Shown: one piece after another, positions 16,745 through 26,281 of the stretch | Numbering within the stretch: the first letter of the stretch is position 1 | How the letters are laid out: every line of letters begins with the position of its first letter | Source of the DNA: Chania fonticola_B | GTDB lineage: Bacteria > Pseudomonadota > Gammaproteobacteria > Enterobacterales > Enterobacteriaceae | Assembly (NCBI RefSeq): GCF_048537545.1 | Contig: NZ_CP183218.1 | Strand: one strand, 5' to 3' | DNA length: 64,000 nucleotides | Made by a program: the position numbers and the translations under genes | Notes under the pieces: model-generated | What the model was told of the DNA's origin: nothing | Databases searched by the model: none | What the model saw: the letters and a program-made list of their open reading frames with translations, nothing else

Positions 16745-17326
16745 ATGAGACTGTGCGACCGCGATATCGAAGCCTGGCTGGATAACGGAAAACTGGTGAT
16801 TTCACCGCGTCCTCCCATTGAGCGCATTAACGGGGCCACAGTGGATGTCCGTCTGGGCAATCAGTTCCGCGTGTTCCGTGGCCATACCGCTGCGTTTATC
16901 GATCTCAGTGGCCCAAAGGATGAAGTGAGCGCCGCTCTAGACCGCGTAATGAGCGATGAAATCGTGCTGCCGGAAGGCGAAGCTTTCTTCCTCCATCCGG
17001 GTGAACTGGCGCTGGCGGTGACGCTGGAGTCGGTCACCATCCCCAACGATCTGGTTGGCTGGCTCGATGGCCGCTCTTCGTTAGCCCGCCTGGGATTGAT
17101 GGTGCACGTTACCGCACACCGTATCGATCCAGGCTGGCAAGGCTGTATTGTGCTGGAGTTCTATAATTCAGGTAAGCTGCCGTTGGCACTACGCCCTGGC
17201 ATGTTGATCGGTGCGCTGAGTTTTGAACCGCTTTCCGGGCCTGCGTCACGGCCATACAATAGCCGCCAGGACGCGAAATACAGGGATCAGCAAGGGGCCG
17301 TGGCCAGTCGTATTGACAAGGATTAA
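16745..17326 (+). CDS. dcd: dCTP deaminase
   Basis: The 193-residue enzyme deaminates dCTP to dUTP in the thymidylate pathway. Family segments are MRLCDRDIEAWLD at the start, NGATVDVRLGNQFRVF, DGRSSLARLGLMVHVTAHRIDPGW (active-site region) and the C-terminal SRQDAKYRDQQGAVASRIDKD. The ATG at 16745 is preceded by GGAG and gives exactly the E. coli length; the open frame starts upstream at 16664. It is followed 34 bases later by asmA. Confidence 0.97.
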   Translation: MRLCDRDIEAWLDNGKLVISPRPPIERINGATVDVRLGNQFRVFRGHTAAFIDLSGPKDEVSAALDRVMSDEIVLPEGEAFFLHPGELALAVTLESVTIPNDLVGWLDGRSSLARLGLMVHVTAHRIDPGWQGCIVLEFYNSGKLPLALRPGMLIGALSFEPLSGPASRPYNSRQDAKYRDQQGAVASRIDKD

Positions 17327-17360
17327 CAGCGAACCGGTATTACGCTGACACGAGGATGGC

Positions 17361-19202
17361 ATGAGAAGACTACTGACGACTTTGGTGATTTTGCTGGTGG
17401 TGCTGGTGGCGGGGATGTCTGCCTTGGTGCTGTTGGTTAATCCGAATGATTTCCGCGGCTATATGATCAAGAAGGTTGAGCAGAGCAGCGGCTATCATCT
17501 GACGCTGGAAGGCGACCTTCGTTGGCACGTCTGGCCGCAGTTGAGCATTCTTGCCGGGCGAATGACGCTGACGGCGCCAGGGGCAGCGGCTCCGGCGGTT
17601 AGCGCAGATAATATGCGTCTGGATGTCAAACTGCTGCCGCTCCTTTCCCACCAGCTTTACGTTAAGCAGGTGATGCTGAAAAATGCCGTTATCCGCCTGA
17701 CCCCCGACAGCGCAGAGCAAAACCAGCCCGATGCCCCTATCGCCCCCGGTGGTAACCAGGCGGATGATGGCTCGGGATCCCTGTGGAAATTTGATATCGA
17801 CAACCTGCGGGTGGTGGACAGCCTGCTGATCTGGCAACGAGCCAACAACGAGCAGATTAACGTTCGCGATATCAATTTAACCCTGCAGCAAAATGAAAAG
17901 CATCAGGCGCAGATCGAGCTTTCCAGTCGGGTGAATCGCGACCAACGCGATCTGAGCTTCAACCTGGCGGCTAATCTCGATCTACAACAGTTTCCCCGCC
18001 AGATAGGTGCACAGGTCACGCAGTTTAGCTACCAGCTTGAGGGCGCAGATATTCTTGCCGGTGCCATCAAGGGGGAAGGTAGCGTACAGGCGGTTTATCA
18101 GCAGGCTTCGCAGCAGATTGTCTTGAGCCAACTGATGCTCAGTGTCAATGATAGCCAGTTGACGGGGAGTGCTAGCGCGCAGTTCGGCCCCGTGCCTGCT
18201 TACACCCTGGATCTCAGTGCCACACAACTCAATCTGGATGCGCTCTCGGGCTGGCAGACAAAAAACCCTGATGAGGAGAAGCTACCGCAGCCGGTGACCG
18301 CATCCCCGGTAATCGCCAATCAGGCGGACGATCCACAACAGAATTTACAGGTGTTACGTGACTTCAACGCACAGCTCAAGCTGAAGGCGGACCAGGTTAC
18401 CTACCGTGGGATGTTGATTAGTCAGTTGGCGGTGCAGGCAAGCAACCAACAGGGATTAATGACGGTGGCTACGCTGTCTGGTAAGTTGGCCGGCGGTGAT
18501 TTCTCCCTGCCTGGTTCGATGGATGCGCGAACTGATAAGCCGCTGATTAAACTGCAGCCGCAGTTACGGCACATTGAGCTGGGCGAGGTACTCAAGGCCT
18601 TCGACATGCCATTGGCGCTGACCGGCACGTTCAACATGCAGGGCGATTTGAGCGGCGACCGCCTCAATGCCAAGGCTTTCGAACATCGTTGGCAAGGAAC
18701 GGCGGAGTTGTCCATGCAGAATGCGCAGCTTCATGGCCTGAATATTCAACAGCTTATCCAGCAAGCCGTGGCGCGTAATGACAGTAGCGTGCGTGGTGAG
18801 GATAACAACCAGCGCTACACCGCGGTGCAACAAATGAGCGCCAAGGCCAGCTTGAGCAAGGGGCAGATCACGCTCAGCGAGTTACAGGCAGAATCACCGG
18901 TGATGAACCTGACCGGCAGCGGTACGCTCAATATGCCTGGCAAACAGTGCGATTTAACCATGAACGTTCTGGTCACGGGAGGTTGGCAGGGCAACAATGC
19001 GTTAATCGCACAACTGCGCGAAACGCCGATCCCTCTGCGCGTCTATGGCCCTTGGGATCAGCTCAATTATCAACTGCAGGTCGATCAGCTATTGCGTAAA
19101 AAGCTGCAGGATCGTGCCAAAGACGCCTTGAACAAGTGGGCGGAGAAGAATAAAGGGTCCCAGGATGGCCAGGATCTGAAAAAACTGCTCGATAAGCTGT
19201 AG
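17361..19202 (+). CDS. asmA: AsmA, inner-membrane-anchored envelope protein
   Basis: The 613-residue protein has one N-terminal membrane anchor (about residues 3-27) and a large periplasmic part of the AsmA family, whose members are bridge-like lipid-transfer proteins. The family's N-terminal segment LVNPNDFRGYMIKKVEQSSGY is evident, and the C-terminal AsmA_2 region includes TFNMQGDLSGD and SGTLNMPGKQCDL. In E. coli AsmA affects outer-membrane protein assembly and LPS level. Length matches E. coli (617). dcd-asmA are probably co-transcribed. Confidence 0.95.
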   Translation: MRRLLTTLVILLVVLVAGMSALVLLVNPNDFRGYMIKKVEQSSGYHLTLEGDLRWHVWPQLSILAGRMTLTAPGAAAPAVSADNMRLDVKLLPLLSHQLYVKQVMLKNAVIRLTPDSAEQNQPDAPIAPGGNQADDGSGSLWKFDIDNLRVVDSLLIWQRANNEQINVRDINLTLQQNEKHQAQIELSSRVNRDQRDLSFNLAANLDLQQFPRQIGAQVTQFSYQLEGADILAGAIKGEGSVQAVYQQASQQIVLSQLMLSVNDSQLTGSASAQFGPVPAYTLDLSATQLNLDALSGWQTKNPDEEKLPQPVTASPVIANQADDPQQNLQVLRDFNAQLKLKADQVTYRGMLISQLAVQASNQQGLMTVATLSGKLAGGDFSLPGSMDARTDKPLIKLQPQLRHIELGEVLKAFDMPLALTGTFNMQGDLSGDRLNAKAFEHRWQGTAELSMQNAQLHGLNIQQLIQQAVARNDSSVRGEDNNQRYTAVQQMSAKASLSKGQITLSELQAESPVMNLTGSGTLNMPGKQCDLTMNVLVTGGWQGNNALIAQLRETPIPLRVYGPWDQLNYQLQVDQLLRKKLQDRAKDALNKWAEKNKGSQDGQDLKKLLDKL

Positions 19203-19356
19203 ACCTTATCAAACACTGCCCGCGCTCTCTTTAGGTTGGATGAGCGCGGGTTTGCCACCCGAGCGACAAAATCAATACCTTTGATATTCATCTGGCATAC
19301 TGCTGATGGCTTCCCTACAATAAGGGATCTGTTAATGAATAAAGCAAGGATTGACG

Positions 19357-20361
19357 GTGTCAAAAGCGAATTCTAATGCCACCATTGTGGATATTGCCCG
19401 CCGAGCCAACGTGACCAATATCACTGTCTCCCGTGCTTTTAATAAACCCGAACTGGTCAAGTCTGAAACGCTCGAGAAAATTCACGCTATTGCCAAAGAG
19501 CTTAATTATGTTCCCAATGCTTTCGCTCAGGGATTAAAGAAAAGCAGCAGCCAAATTATCGGCATTGTTACCAGTAGCATGTATAACCCTTTTTATTCCA
19601 ACCTGATCCAAACCGTATCGCGTATTGCCCGCATGCAGGGCTATCAGATTATGCTGTTTGATACCGACGGCAGTGAAGAGGCTGAAATGCAGGCGGTACA
19701 GGCGCTGTTCGGTTATAAGGCTCGGGGCATCTTGCTCTCTGCCGTACGCGACGATCGGCACTATCAACCCGCCTACCTTGATCAGGCCGAACGCTATCAC
19801 ACTCCGCTGATCCTGATCGACAGGGACATTTATAATCAACAGCTTAGTGGCGTTTTCCTCAACAACCAAGAGATTGGCAAACTGGCCGGGAAATATCTGG
19901 CCGAGCAGCCGGAAAGTAATATCCTGATCCTGGGTGGTCCGGCCGACTCGGAAATTACCTTGGCGCGAACCCAGGGGATTATTGATGCTCTGGAGGAGAA
20001 GGGGAGTAAAATCACCATTATCAATGGCGACTATGATTTTATTTCACAAGAGGCACGGGTAAAAGAATATCTTGCCGATGAACGGCATCAGCCGGATTAT
20101 ATCGTGGGTCTCAACGGTATTATCACGCTGGGTGCTATTTCTTTATGCCATCAGCTGGGTATTTACCATCGGGTGAAATTCTTCTCGATCGATGAACCGC
20201 CCAAGGCGCGGGATTATGGGCAGCATATTGCCGGGGTTTATCACGATACGCAGGTGTTAGGGGAAATCGCGGCGGAGTTATTGTTTAATGCGATTAAAAA
20301 TAATCACAGCGATCAACCATTAAGACGGGAATTTTTTACCGGGATGTTGCTTGTCGAGTGA
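19357..20361 (+). CDS. LacI/GalR-family transcriptional regulator
   Basis: The 334-residue protein has an N-terminal LacI helix-turn-helix (TIVDIARRANVTNITVSRAFN) and hinge (KELNYVPNAFAQGLKK), then a periplasmic-binding-protein-like effector domain. The GTG at 19357 is chosen because AAGGA ends 6 bases upstream; a TTG two codons earlier is too close to that site. It lies next to and convergent with the polyol operon, so it is the most likely regulator of that operon. A pair of CG-centred inverted operator-like sequences lies in front of that operon (28438-28557). Confidence 0.9.
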   Translation: MSKANSNATIVDIARRANVTNITVSRAFNKPELVKSETLEKIHAIAKELNYVPNAFAQGLKKSSSQIIGIVTSSMYNPFYSNLIQTVSRIARMQGYQIMLFDTDGSEEAEMQAVQALFGYKARGILLSAVRDDRHYQPAYLDQAERYHTPLILIDRDIYNQQLSGVFLNNQEIGKLAGKYLAEQPESNILILGGPADSEITLARTQGIIDALEEKGSKITIINGDYDFISQEARVKEYLADERHQPDYIVGLNGIITLGAISLCHQLGIYHRVKFFSIDEPPKARDYGQHIAGVYHDTQVLGEIAAELLFNAIKNNHSDQPLRREFFTGMLLVE

Positions 20362-20364
20362 TGG

Positions 20365-20535
20365 CCCCTCACCCCAACCCTCTCCCACAGGGAGAGGGAG
20401 CTGTACGGTGCACATACGTAGCCCGCGTAGCTTCGGAAAGTAGGGAGTAAAAACAAGAAAGGCAAGGTCTTACTCAGGGCAATCAACGAACTCGATCGGT
20501 CCCCTCTCCCTGTGGGAGAGGGTTAGGGTGAGGGG
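20365..20535. repeat. MITE-like palindromic element, copy D
   Basis: The 171-bp element has a left end at 20365-20398 and a right end at 20501-20535, matching copies A-C. It begins 3 bases after the LacI-type gene and ends 34 bases before the stop of the converging epimerase gene. Its core shares AAGAAAGG and ATCAACGAACTCGATC with the tandem units of copy B, which shows that the cores are related and not only the ends. Confidence 0.88.
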
Positions 20536-20569
20536 TCATTATCTGAATTATCAGGCTAATCGCATCCTG

Positions 20570-21262
20570 TTACTGCCCATAGTAAGCATTTTTACCGTGC
20601 TTGCGTAAAAAGTGCTTATCCAACAGCGCGGGTTGCATGGGCGGGATCGTCGGAGTCAATTGCCGCGTGGCCATCGCCATTGCCGCCACTTCCTCCATCA
20701 CCACCGCATTATGCACCGCATCCGCCGCCGTTTTTCCCCAGGCGAACGGCCCATGAGAATAGACCAACACCCCCGGCACCTGTTGCGGATCGCGCTTCGT
20801 CTGTTGGAACGTCTCGATAATCACCTGGCCGGTTTCCCGCTCATAGTCGCCAGCAATCTCGTCCTCACGCATGGGGCGGGTACAGGGAATGTCACCATAA
20901 AAATAGTCGGCATGGGTGGTGCCCAGAGCCGGGATCGCCTGGCCAGCCTGTGCCCAGATGGTGGCATTACGGCTGTGGGTATGGACGATGCCGCCAATCT
21001 CGGGAAAGGCGCGATACAGCGCCAAATGGGTATCGGTATCCGAAGACGGTTTACGCTGCCCTTCCTGGATCACACCGTCCAAATCCACCACCACCAGATC
21101 GTCTACCGTCATCACCTCATAGGCGATCCCCGAAGGTTTGATCACCACCAGCCCCTGTTGGCGATCGATCGCCGACACGTTACCCCAGGTAAAGGTCACC
21201 AAACCATAACCCGGCAGGCTGAGATTGGCCGCCAAAACCTGCTGCTTCAACTCGCTTAACAT
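20570..21262 (-). CDS. L-ribulose-5-phosphate 4-epimerase (AraD/SgbE/UlaF family)
   Basis: The 230-residue zinc enzyme is expected to interconvert L-ribulose 5-phosphate and D-xylulose 5-phosphate. Class II aldolase/epimerase features are GNVSAID, KPSGIAYEVM, the zinc histidines in HTHSRNATIWAQAG, and THADYFYGDIPCTR. The ATG at 21262 gives the family length (231 in E. coli) and overlaps the end of the upstream 3-epimerase gene by 7 bases, indicating coupling. It is the last gene of the operon and the last step before the pentose-phosphate pathway. Confidence 0.92.
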   Translation of the reverse strand: MLSELKQQVLAANLSLPGYGLVTFTWGNVSAIDRQQGLVVIKPSGIAYEVMTVDDLVVVDLDGVIQEGQRKPSSDTDTHLALYRAFPEIGGIVHTHSRNATIWAQAGQAIPALGTTHADYFYGDIPCTRPMREDEIAGDYERETGQVIIETFQQTKRDPQQVPGVLVYSHGPFAWGKTAADAVHNAVVMEEVAAMAMATRQLTPTIPPMQPALLDKHFLRKHGKNAYYGQ

Positions 21263-22125
21263 GTGATGCCTCCCTGTTTCATCTGCTGCTCGATCCAGCT
21301 CTTGGCCTGGGTGATATGTTGGATATCCTGACCATCGTTGCGCGTCCACATTTCCAGCAGGAATGGGCCGCGATAGTTGAGCCGTTTTAACACGCCAAAC
21401 GTATGGGCAAAGTCCACGCAGCCGCTGCCGAAAGGCACATCGCGGAATTGCCCTGTGGTGCCAGGCAGCACCGGTAAGGTATCTTTTAAATGGATGGCGG
21501 TGATCTTGTCGATGCCTTGCTCCAGCTCAAAATCGACGTCATTGCCCCAGGCGCTGAGGTTGCCGATATCGGGATAGACGGTAAACCACGGGCTTGCAAT
21601 CTGCCGGGCAAACTCGCGCCATTTGCTGATGCTGTTGATAAAGGTGGTATCCATGATCTCCACGGACAGCATCACCTGTGCCTTGGCCGCCAGCTCTACC
21701 GCCCATTGCATACCTTCGATAAACCGCTGGCGCGTATGGCGATCGGCAGTTTCGTAATAGACGTCATACCCCGCTAGCTGAATATTCCTGATCCCGACGT
21801 CGACGGCGAAATCCAACGCCTTTTCCATCAACGTGCGCGCCTGCTGGCGGATGGCGGCATCATGGCTGCCAAACGGATAACGACGATGGGCGGATAAACA
21901 CATGCTGGGCACCGTGATACCGCTGTCAAAACGAGCGTTGATCAGTGCCAGCCGCTGCTGACGATCCCAGTCCAGGCGCTGCTGACGTTCCGGCTGCTCA
22001 TCAATGGAGATCTCCATAAACTGGAAACCCAACTCGCTGGCGATACCCAGGCGTTGTGCCCAATCAAGATCCGCTGGCAAGGCTTTTTCGTACAGCCCAA
22101 GTGAGACGGTATTAGTGGTTTGCAT
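21256..22125 (-). CDS. L-ribulose-5-phosphate 3-epimerase (UlaE/SgbU family)
   Basis: The 289-residue TIM-barrel enzyme is expected to convert L-xylulose 5-phosphate to L-ribulose 5-phosphate. Family features are SLGLYEKALPADLDW at the start, FMEISIDEQPERQQRLDW, the metal-site residues in SVEIMDTTF and VYPDIGNLSAW, and IHLKDTLPV. The ATG at 22125, inside the end of the kinase gene, has GAGG about 8 bases upstream; an ATG five codons earlier (22140) is the alternative. It sits between kinase and 4-epimerase, as in the sgb and ula pathways. Confidence 0.92.
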   Translation of the reverse strand: MQTTNTVSLGLYEKALPADLDWAQRLGIASELGFQFMEISIDEQPERQQRLDWDRQQRLALINARFDSGITVPSMCLSAHRRYPFGSHDAAIRQQARTLMEKALDFAVDVGIRNIQLAGYDVYYETADRHTRQRFIEGMQWAVELAAKAQVMLSVEIMDTTFINSISKWREFARQIASPWFTVYPDIGNLSAWGNDVDFELEQGIDKITAIHLKDTLPVLPGTTGQFRDVPFGSGCVDFAHTFGVLKRLNYRGPFLLEMWTRNDGQDIQHITQAKSWIEQQMKQGGITC

Positions 22126-23602
22126 GCTGGTTAGCCTCATTTAATGCTTGGGCGATATTCAGGTAGCCCGCAAAGCGATCGCGTAAGCGTCGGTTAGCCG
22201 CCGCCTCGGGATAATAGGTGTGGACTTCAGGTTGAATGACCTGCACGGCCTCGGTAAAGCTGCTGTATTCCCCGGCGCCAACGGCGGCACAGATCGCCGC
22301 AGCCCGGCAGCCGCTTTGCTGGATGTCCACCACCTCCAGCGGCAAATTACCGGCGTTGGCAAACATCTGCATCCAGACGTCGGACTGCGTGGGGCCGCCG
22401 GTCATGCGAATACGCTCTACGCGGGGATTTAGCGCCACGAGGCGATCCTGATGAACCAGATGAGAGAACACGATGCCCTGATAGATCGCGTGCACGATAT
22501 CGGCCATGTCATGGTGCCCGCTCAGGCCAATCAGCCCGCCCGGCAGATTGCTACCGAGGTTGGAGCCGAACAGATAGGGCAGGAATGTGATGTCGCTCGG
22601 TTGCTTGCTGCGTTCTTGTACCCAACGGTTAAACTGCGCATAGCGCTGATGGTCGTTGTCGCAAAACTGCCGTAAGAACCAGGCCAGATTACTCGCCGAG
22701 GTTGGGCTGCCTTCGTGAACAAAATAGCGGCCCTCCATGCAATAACGCCCCCAGGCAAAGGGATGGGAGGAGGGGAGGAGGTCTTCCGTTACACAGGTGG
22801 CAATCGACCAGGTACCCGCAACGGCACTCAGGGTACGATCGTCGACCACTCCCGAGCATAAGGCCGCACCAACCACATCAAACAGGCCGCCATACACCGC
22901 CGTTCCTGCGGGTAATCCGCATTGGGCAGCGGCAGTGGCGGTCACTTGCCCGGCAAGCTCGGCGGAACCTAGCAGCGGCGCGGTTTTATCGGCCACTTCC
23001 TCAATGCCGAATGCTGCCATCAATGCAGGGTCGTAGTCGGCCGTTTGCTGGTTGAACAGGTTGCTGCCGGAGATGTTGGTGATCTCCGCCGTCGCTTCAC
23101 CCGTCAGGCGAAAGCGCAGGTAGTCATGGGCCATCAGCACCCGATCAATCGCCTCATATTGCGCGGGCTCATGCTGTTTCAACCAACGTAACAACACTGC
23201 CGGATGGCTGTTCCAGATGGGTTGCAGGCTACGCGGGTAGGTGACGGCTTCGATACCCTGCTGCTGTAACTCAACCACCATCGCCCCGGCACGAGTATCC
23301 GAAGAAACAATGCCGTTGCGGACCGGCTGGCCCTTTTTATCAATGGCATATAGCCCTTTGCCGTGTGATGAGAAGCTTACGCCACGCACTCGATCGCCGG
23401 TTATACCCGCGAGGCTGAGTACCTGGCGAATGGTTTGGCAAAGATCACGCCACAAAACCTCCATCTCGCGCTCAGAGAAACCGGGCTGCGGGGAAACGGT
23501 TTCCCCATCACACTCCTCTACGGCAATTTCCTCACCGTTAGCCCGGTATAGACCTGCCTTGATCAGCGTGCCGCCAATATCAATGCCCAGAAAATATCCC
23601 AT
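22112..23602 (-). CDS. lyxK: L-xylulose kinase-like FGGY carbohydrate kinase
   Basis: The 496-residue FGGY-family kinase resembles E. coli LyxK (498) throughout: GIDIGGTLIKAGLY phosphate-binding segment, FSSHGKGLYAIDKKGQPV, MAHDYLRFRLTG, YGGLFDVVGAALCSG, and the C-terminal TGGPTQSDVWMQMFANAGNLP. It is expected to phosphorylate L-xylulose (or a related ketose) at C5. The ATG at 23602, preceded by AGGGAGA, is the start; the frame remains open to 23668. It overlaps the 3-epimerase start by 14 bases. The neighbours support an L-xylulose 5-phosphate intermediate. Confidence 0.88.
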   Translation of the reverse strand: MGYFLGIDIGGTLIKAGLYRANGEEIAVEECDGETVSPQPGFSEREMEVLWRDLCQTIRQVLSLAGITGDRVRGVSFSSHGKGLYAIDKKGQPVRNGIVSSDTRAGAMVVELQQQGIEAVTYPRSLQPIWNSHPAVLLRWLKQHEPAQYEAIDRVLMAHDYLRFRLTGEATAEITNISGSNLFNQQTADYDPALMAAFGIEEVADKTAPLLGSAELAGQVTATAAAQCGLPAGTAVYGGLFDVVGAALCSGVVDDRTLSAVAGTWSIATCVTEDLLPSSHPFAWGRYCMEGRYFVHEGSPTSASNLAWFLRQFCDNDHQRYAQFNRWVQERSKQPSDITFLPYLFGSNLGSNLPGGLIGLSGHHDMADIVHAIYQGIVFSHLVHQDRLVALNPRVERIRMTGGPTQSDVWMQMFANAGNLPLEVVDIQQSGCRAAAICAAVGAGEYSSFTEAVQVIQPEVHTYYPEAAANRRLRDRFAGYLNIAQALNEANQHANH

Positions 23603-23618
23603 ATCGGTTCTCCCTAGC

Positions 23619-24608
23619 TTATTTGCGGCGGCTGGAACTGAGGTAGATAGCGGCGAGGATAATGCCACCCTTGACCACGTTCTGGATGTAAGGCGATACG
23701 CTCATCAGGTTGAGGCCGTTATTCAGTACGCCAAGCATCATGGCGCCGACCAGCGTGCCGATAATGGCGCCTCTGCCACCGGAGATGGCGGCCCCACCAA
23801 GCACTACGGCGGCGATGGCATCCAGTTCAAAACCTTCACCGGCGTTGGGTTGCCCGCTCATCAGGCGTGAGGTGAGTACCAACCCAGCCAGTGCGGCTGT
23901 TGTCCCGCTCACCACATACACCAGGACTTTGTAGCGAGGTACGCGAATACCGCTCAGGCGCGCGGCCTCTTCGTTGCCGCCAATGGCGTAGACATAGCGG
24001 CCAAACGGCAGATGGTTAAGCATCAGGTAGGCCAGAATATAAACGCCAACCATGATCAGCACCGGTACTTGAATACCCAGTACGTAACCGCGGCCAAAGA
24101 AGGAGAACATGTCCGGCAAGCCAGAAATCGGGTAGCCGCCGGTGTACAGCAGTGCCAAACCACGGGCGATACCCATTGAGGCCAGGGTGACGATAATCGG
24201 TGGCATGCGCAGATAGGCAATGCAGGCGCCGTTGGCCAGGCCAAACAGGGCGCCGATCGCCAACGCGGCGACCATCGCCAGAGGAATAGGGATCCCTCCC
24301 AGCATCAAGCCAGCCGCAATGGAACCGGACAGTGCCATCACCGGCCCGACCGAGAGATCGATGCCCCCAGTCAGGATTGCGCAGGTCATGCCCACCGCAA
24401 TAATGGCGTTGATCGACACCTGGCGTGCTACGTTGGTCAGGTTGTTGACCGTCAGGAAGCTGTCATTAAGCCCGCTCATCAGCAGGAACAGAATGGCGAA
24501 GCCGATAAAAGGCAGCATCGCGGGGTGGTGCAGCAACTTCTCCCAGCGCTTGCCGAGGCTCTGCTTCTGGGCCGCGTGGGTAGGTGGGGATTGTTCAATT
24601 CCGATCAT
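23619..24608 (-). CDS. ABC sugar transporter permease (RbsC family)
   Basis: The 329-residue inner-membrane protein is the channel subunit of the importer in the polyol operon. It has the RbsC-type features: about 8-10 membrane segments, GGIDLSVGPVMALSG, YAIGGNEEAARLSGIRV and FELDAIAAVVLGGAAISGGRG. Its start overlaps the ATPase stop by four bases, so translation is coupled. Confidence 0.94.
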   Translation of the reverse strand: MIGIEQSPPTHAAQKQSLGKRWEKLLHHPAMLPFIGFAILFLLMSGLNDSFLTVNNLTNVARQVSINAIIAVGMTCAILTGGIDLSVGPVMALSGSIAAGLMLGGIPIPLAMVAALAIGALFGLANGACIAYLRMPPIIVTLASMGIARGLALLYTGGYPISGLPDMFSFFGRGYVLGIQVPVLIMVGVYILAYLMLNHLPFGRYVYAIGGNEEAARLSGIRVPRYKVLVYVVSGTTAALAGLVLTSRLMSGQPNAGEGFELDAIAAVVLGGAAISGGRGAIIGTLVGAMMLGVLNNGLNLMSVSPYIQNVVKGGIILAAIYLSSSRRK

Positions 24609-26095
24609 AATGCACTCCCGGTTGCATGAAGCATGATGTCATGAGACTCGATTTCATCCCCTGCCAATTCGGCAACAATGTGGCCGCCACGGAACACCAG
24701 CACGCGATCGCAAACGCCGATGATTTCCGGTAACTCGGATGAAATCATGATTATAGAAATGCCTTTCTGCGTGAGCTGTTGCATCAGCTGATAGATTTCG
24801 GATTTGGCGCCGACGTCAATGCCACGGGTAGGCTCATCAAAAATAAGGATGTTGCAGTCATTGTTCAGCCAGCGGGCAATGACCACTTTTTGCTGGTTGC
24901 CGCCGCTCAGGGTGCTGACGGCGGTATCCGCGTCCGGGGTTTTCACGCCTACCGCGCGGATCAGGCGCTGAACGATATCGTCGTCCTTGCGGGCGTTAAC
25001 GAATATCTTGCCGAACCGCTCATGGCGGTTGAGGGTGATGTTCTGCGCCACGGAAAAGGGCAGCACCAGCCCCTCGGTTTTACGGCTTTCCGGCAGCAGG
25101 CCAATGCCTTGCTTCAATGCCAAAGCCGGGTTCCGCAGGGTGGTTGGTTGCCCGCCAAGGGTGACCTGCTTGCGATAGCAGGCGCTGGCACCGATCAATG
25201 CGGAGACTGTCTCTGTACGGCCCGAGCCCACTAATCCGGCAAATCCCAGGATCTCGCCTTTGAACAGGTGGAAGCGATCTTCCTGCTGATGCTTGGTGCG
25301 CTGAATGCTGGCTTCCAGCAGGCGAACCGAGGTATCGACAGGGTGCGATTTCACCGGGAAGGCATTTTCGATTTTGCGCCCGACCATCAGCTTCACCAGT
25401 TCATCCACGTTGGTATCGGCCGTGGGCAGCGTTTGCACATAGGTGCCGTCGCGCAAGACGGTGATCTGGTCGCAGATGGTGAAGATTTCATCCAGGTGGT
25501 GCGAGATGAAAATCATGCCGACGCCCAGCAGTTTCAAATCGTTCATGACGCTGAACAGGTGATCGGCTTCTCCCGGCGTCAAGGTGGCGGTAGGCTCATC
25601 CAGCACCAGTACGCGTGCGTCGAGCGACAGCGCCTTGGCAATCTCGACAAACTGTTGCTGCGCCACGCTCAGCTGCGCCACTGGGCAATCCAGATCGATA
25701 TTCACCGTCAGCCGTTTGAAAATAGCCTCGGCTTTTTTTCGCATGGCTTTACGGTCTAATAATCCCCAGCGGTTCTTGATTTCCCGATTGAGGAAAATAT
25801 TGTCCAGGGCGTTCATATAAGGAATAAGCGAGAATTCCTGAAATATGATCCCCACTCCGGCATTAATGGCCTGCCGATAATTATCAAACTGGCGGCTGGT
25901 GCCCTCCATGATTATTTCGCCAGAATCCGGCTGGTGAATACCGCACAGGATTTTCACCAACGTCGATTTACCGGCTCCGTTTTCCCCAAGCAAGGCGTGT
26001 ATTTGGCCGTGTTGAATGGTGAGGTCAATACCGTCCAACGCCTTCACGCCCGGAAAGGACTTCTTGATCTGTTTTAATTCTAATAACGCCGTCAC
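24605..26095 (-). CDS. ABC sugar transporter ATP-binding protein (RbsA family)
   Basis: The 496-residue protein has two ABC domains and energises the importer. Domain 1 has LLGENGAGKSTLVK (Walker A) and LVLDEPTATLT; domain 2 has the degenerate GLVGSGRTET, then LSGGNQQKVVIARWL and FDEPTRGIDVGAK. It belongs to the CUT2 class, like RbsA and XylG, which import pentoses and related sugars or polyols. It lies between the binding-protein and permease genes. Confidence 0.94.
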   Translation of the reverse strand: MTALLELKQIKKSFPGVKALDGIDLTIQHGQIHALLGENGAGKSTLVKILCGIHQPDSGEIIMEGTSRQFDNYRQAINAGVGIIFQEFSLIPYMNALDNIFLNREIKNRWGLLDRKAMRKKAEAIFKRLTVNIDLDCPVAQLSVAQQQFVEIAKALSLDARVLVLDEPTATLTPGEADHLFSVMNDLKLLGVGMIFISHHLDEIFTICDQITVLRDGTYVQTLPTADTNVDELVKLMVGRKIENAFPVKSHPVDTSVRLLEASIQRTKHQQEDRFHLFKGEILGFAGLVGSGRTETVSALIGASACYRKQVTLGGQPTTLRNPALALKQGIGLLPESRKTEGLVLPFSVAQNITLNRHERFGKIFVNARKDDDIVQRLIRAVGVKTPDADTAVSTLSGGNQQKVVIARWLNNDCNILIFDEPTRGIDVGAKSEIYQLMQQLTQKGISIIMISSELPEIIGVCDRVLVFRGGHIVAELAGDEIESHDIMLHATGSAL

Positions 26096-26177
26096 GGTTA
26101 ACTCCTCCGGGTTTTATACCTACCGTTGCGAAATCAATAGGTCGGGTACAAACCTCAACCGGCTCGTTGTGTTGTAG

Positions 26178-26197
26178 GGGCGCCGTATTTTGCGCCC
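26178..26197 (-). other. Intercistronic hairpin between binding protein and ATPase genes
   Basis: A 6-bp GC stem (GGGCGC at 26178-26183 and GCGCCC at 26192-26197) lies in the 186-bp gap after the binding-protein stop. There is no T-run. It could set a higher level of the binding protein than of the membrane components, as in the mgl operon. Low-to-moderate support. Confidence 0.4.
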
Positions 26198-26281
26198 GCT
26201 TTGATAATCAATGCGTTGGTTTGAGGCAAACTACACATTCAGCAGCACTGCCGCGTGGTCATCAAACTCGAGGCCGGGCGT

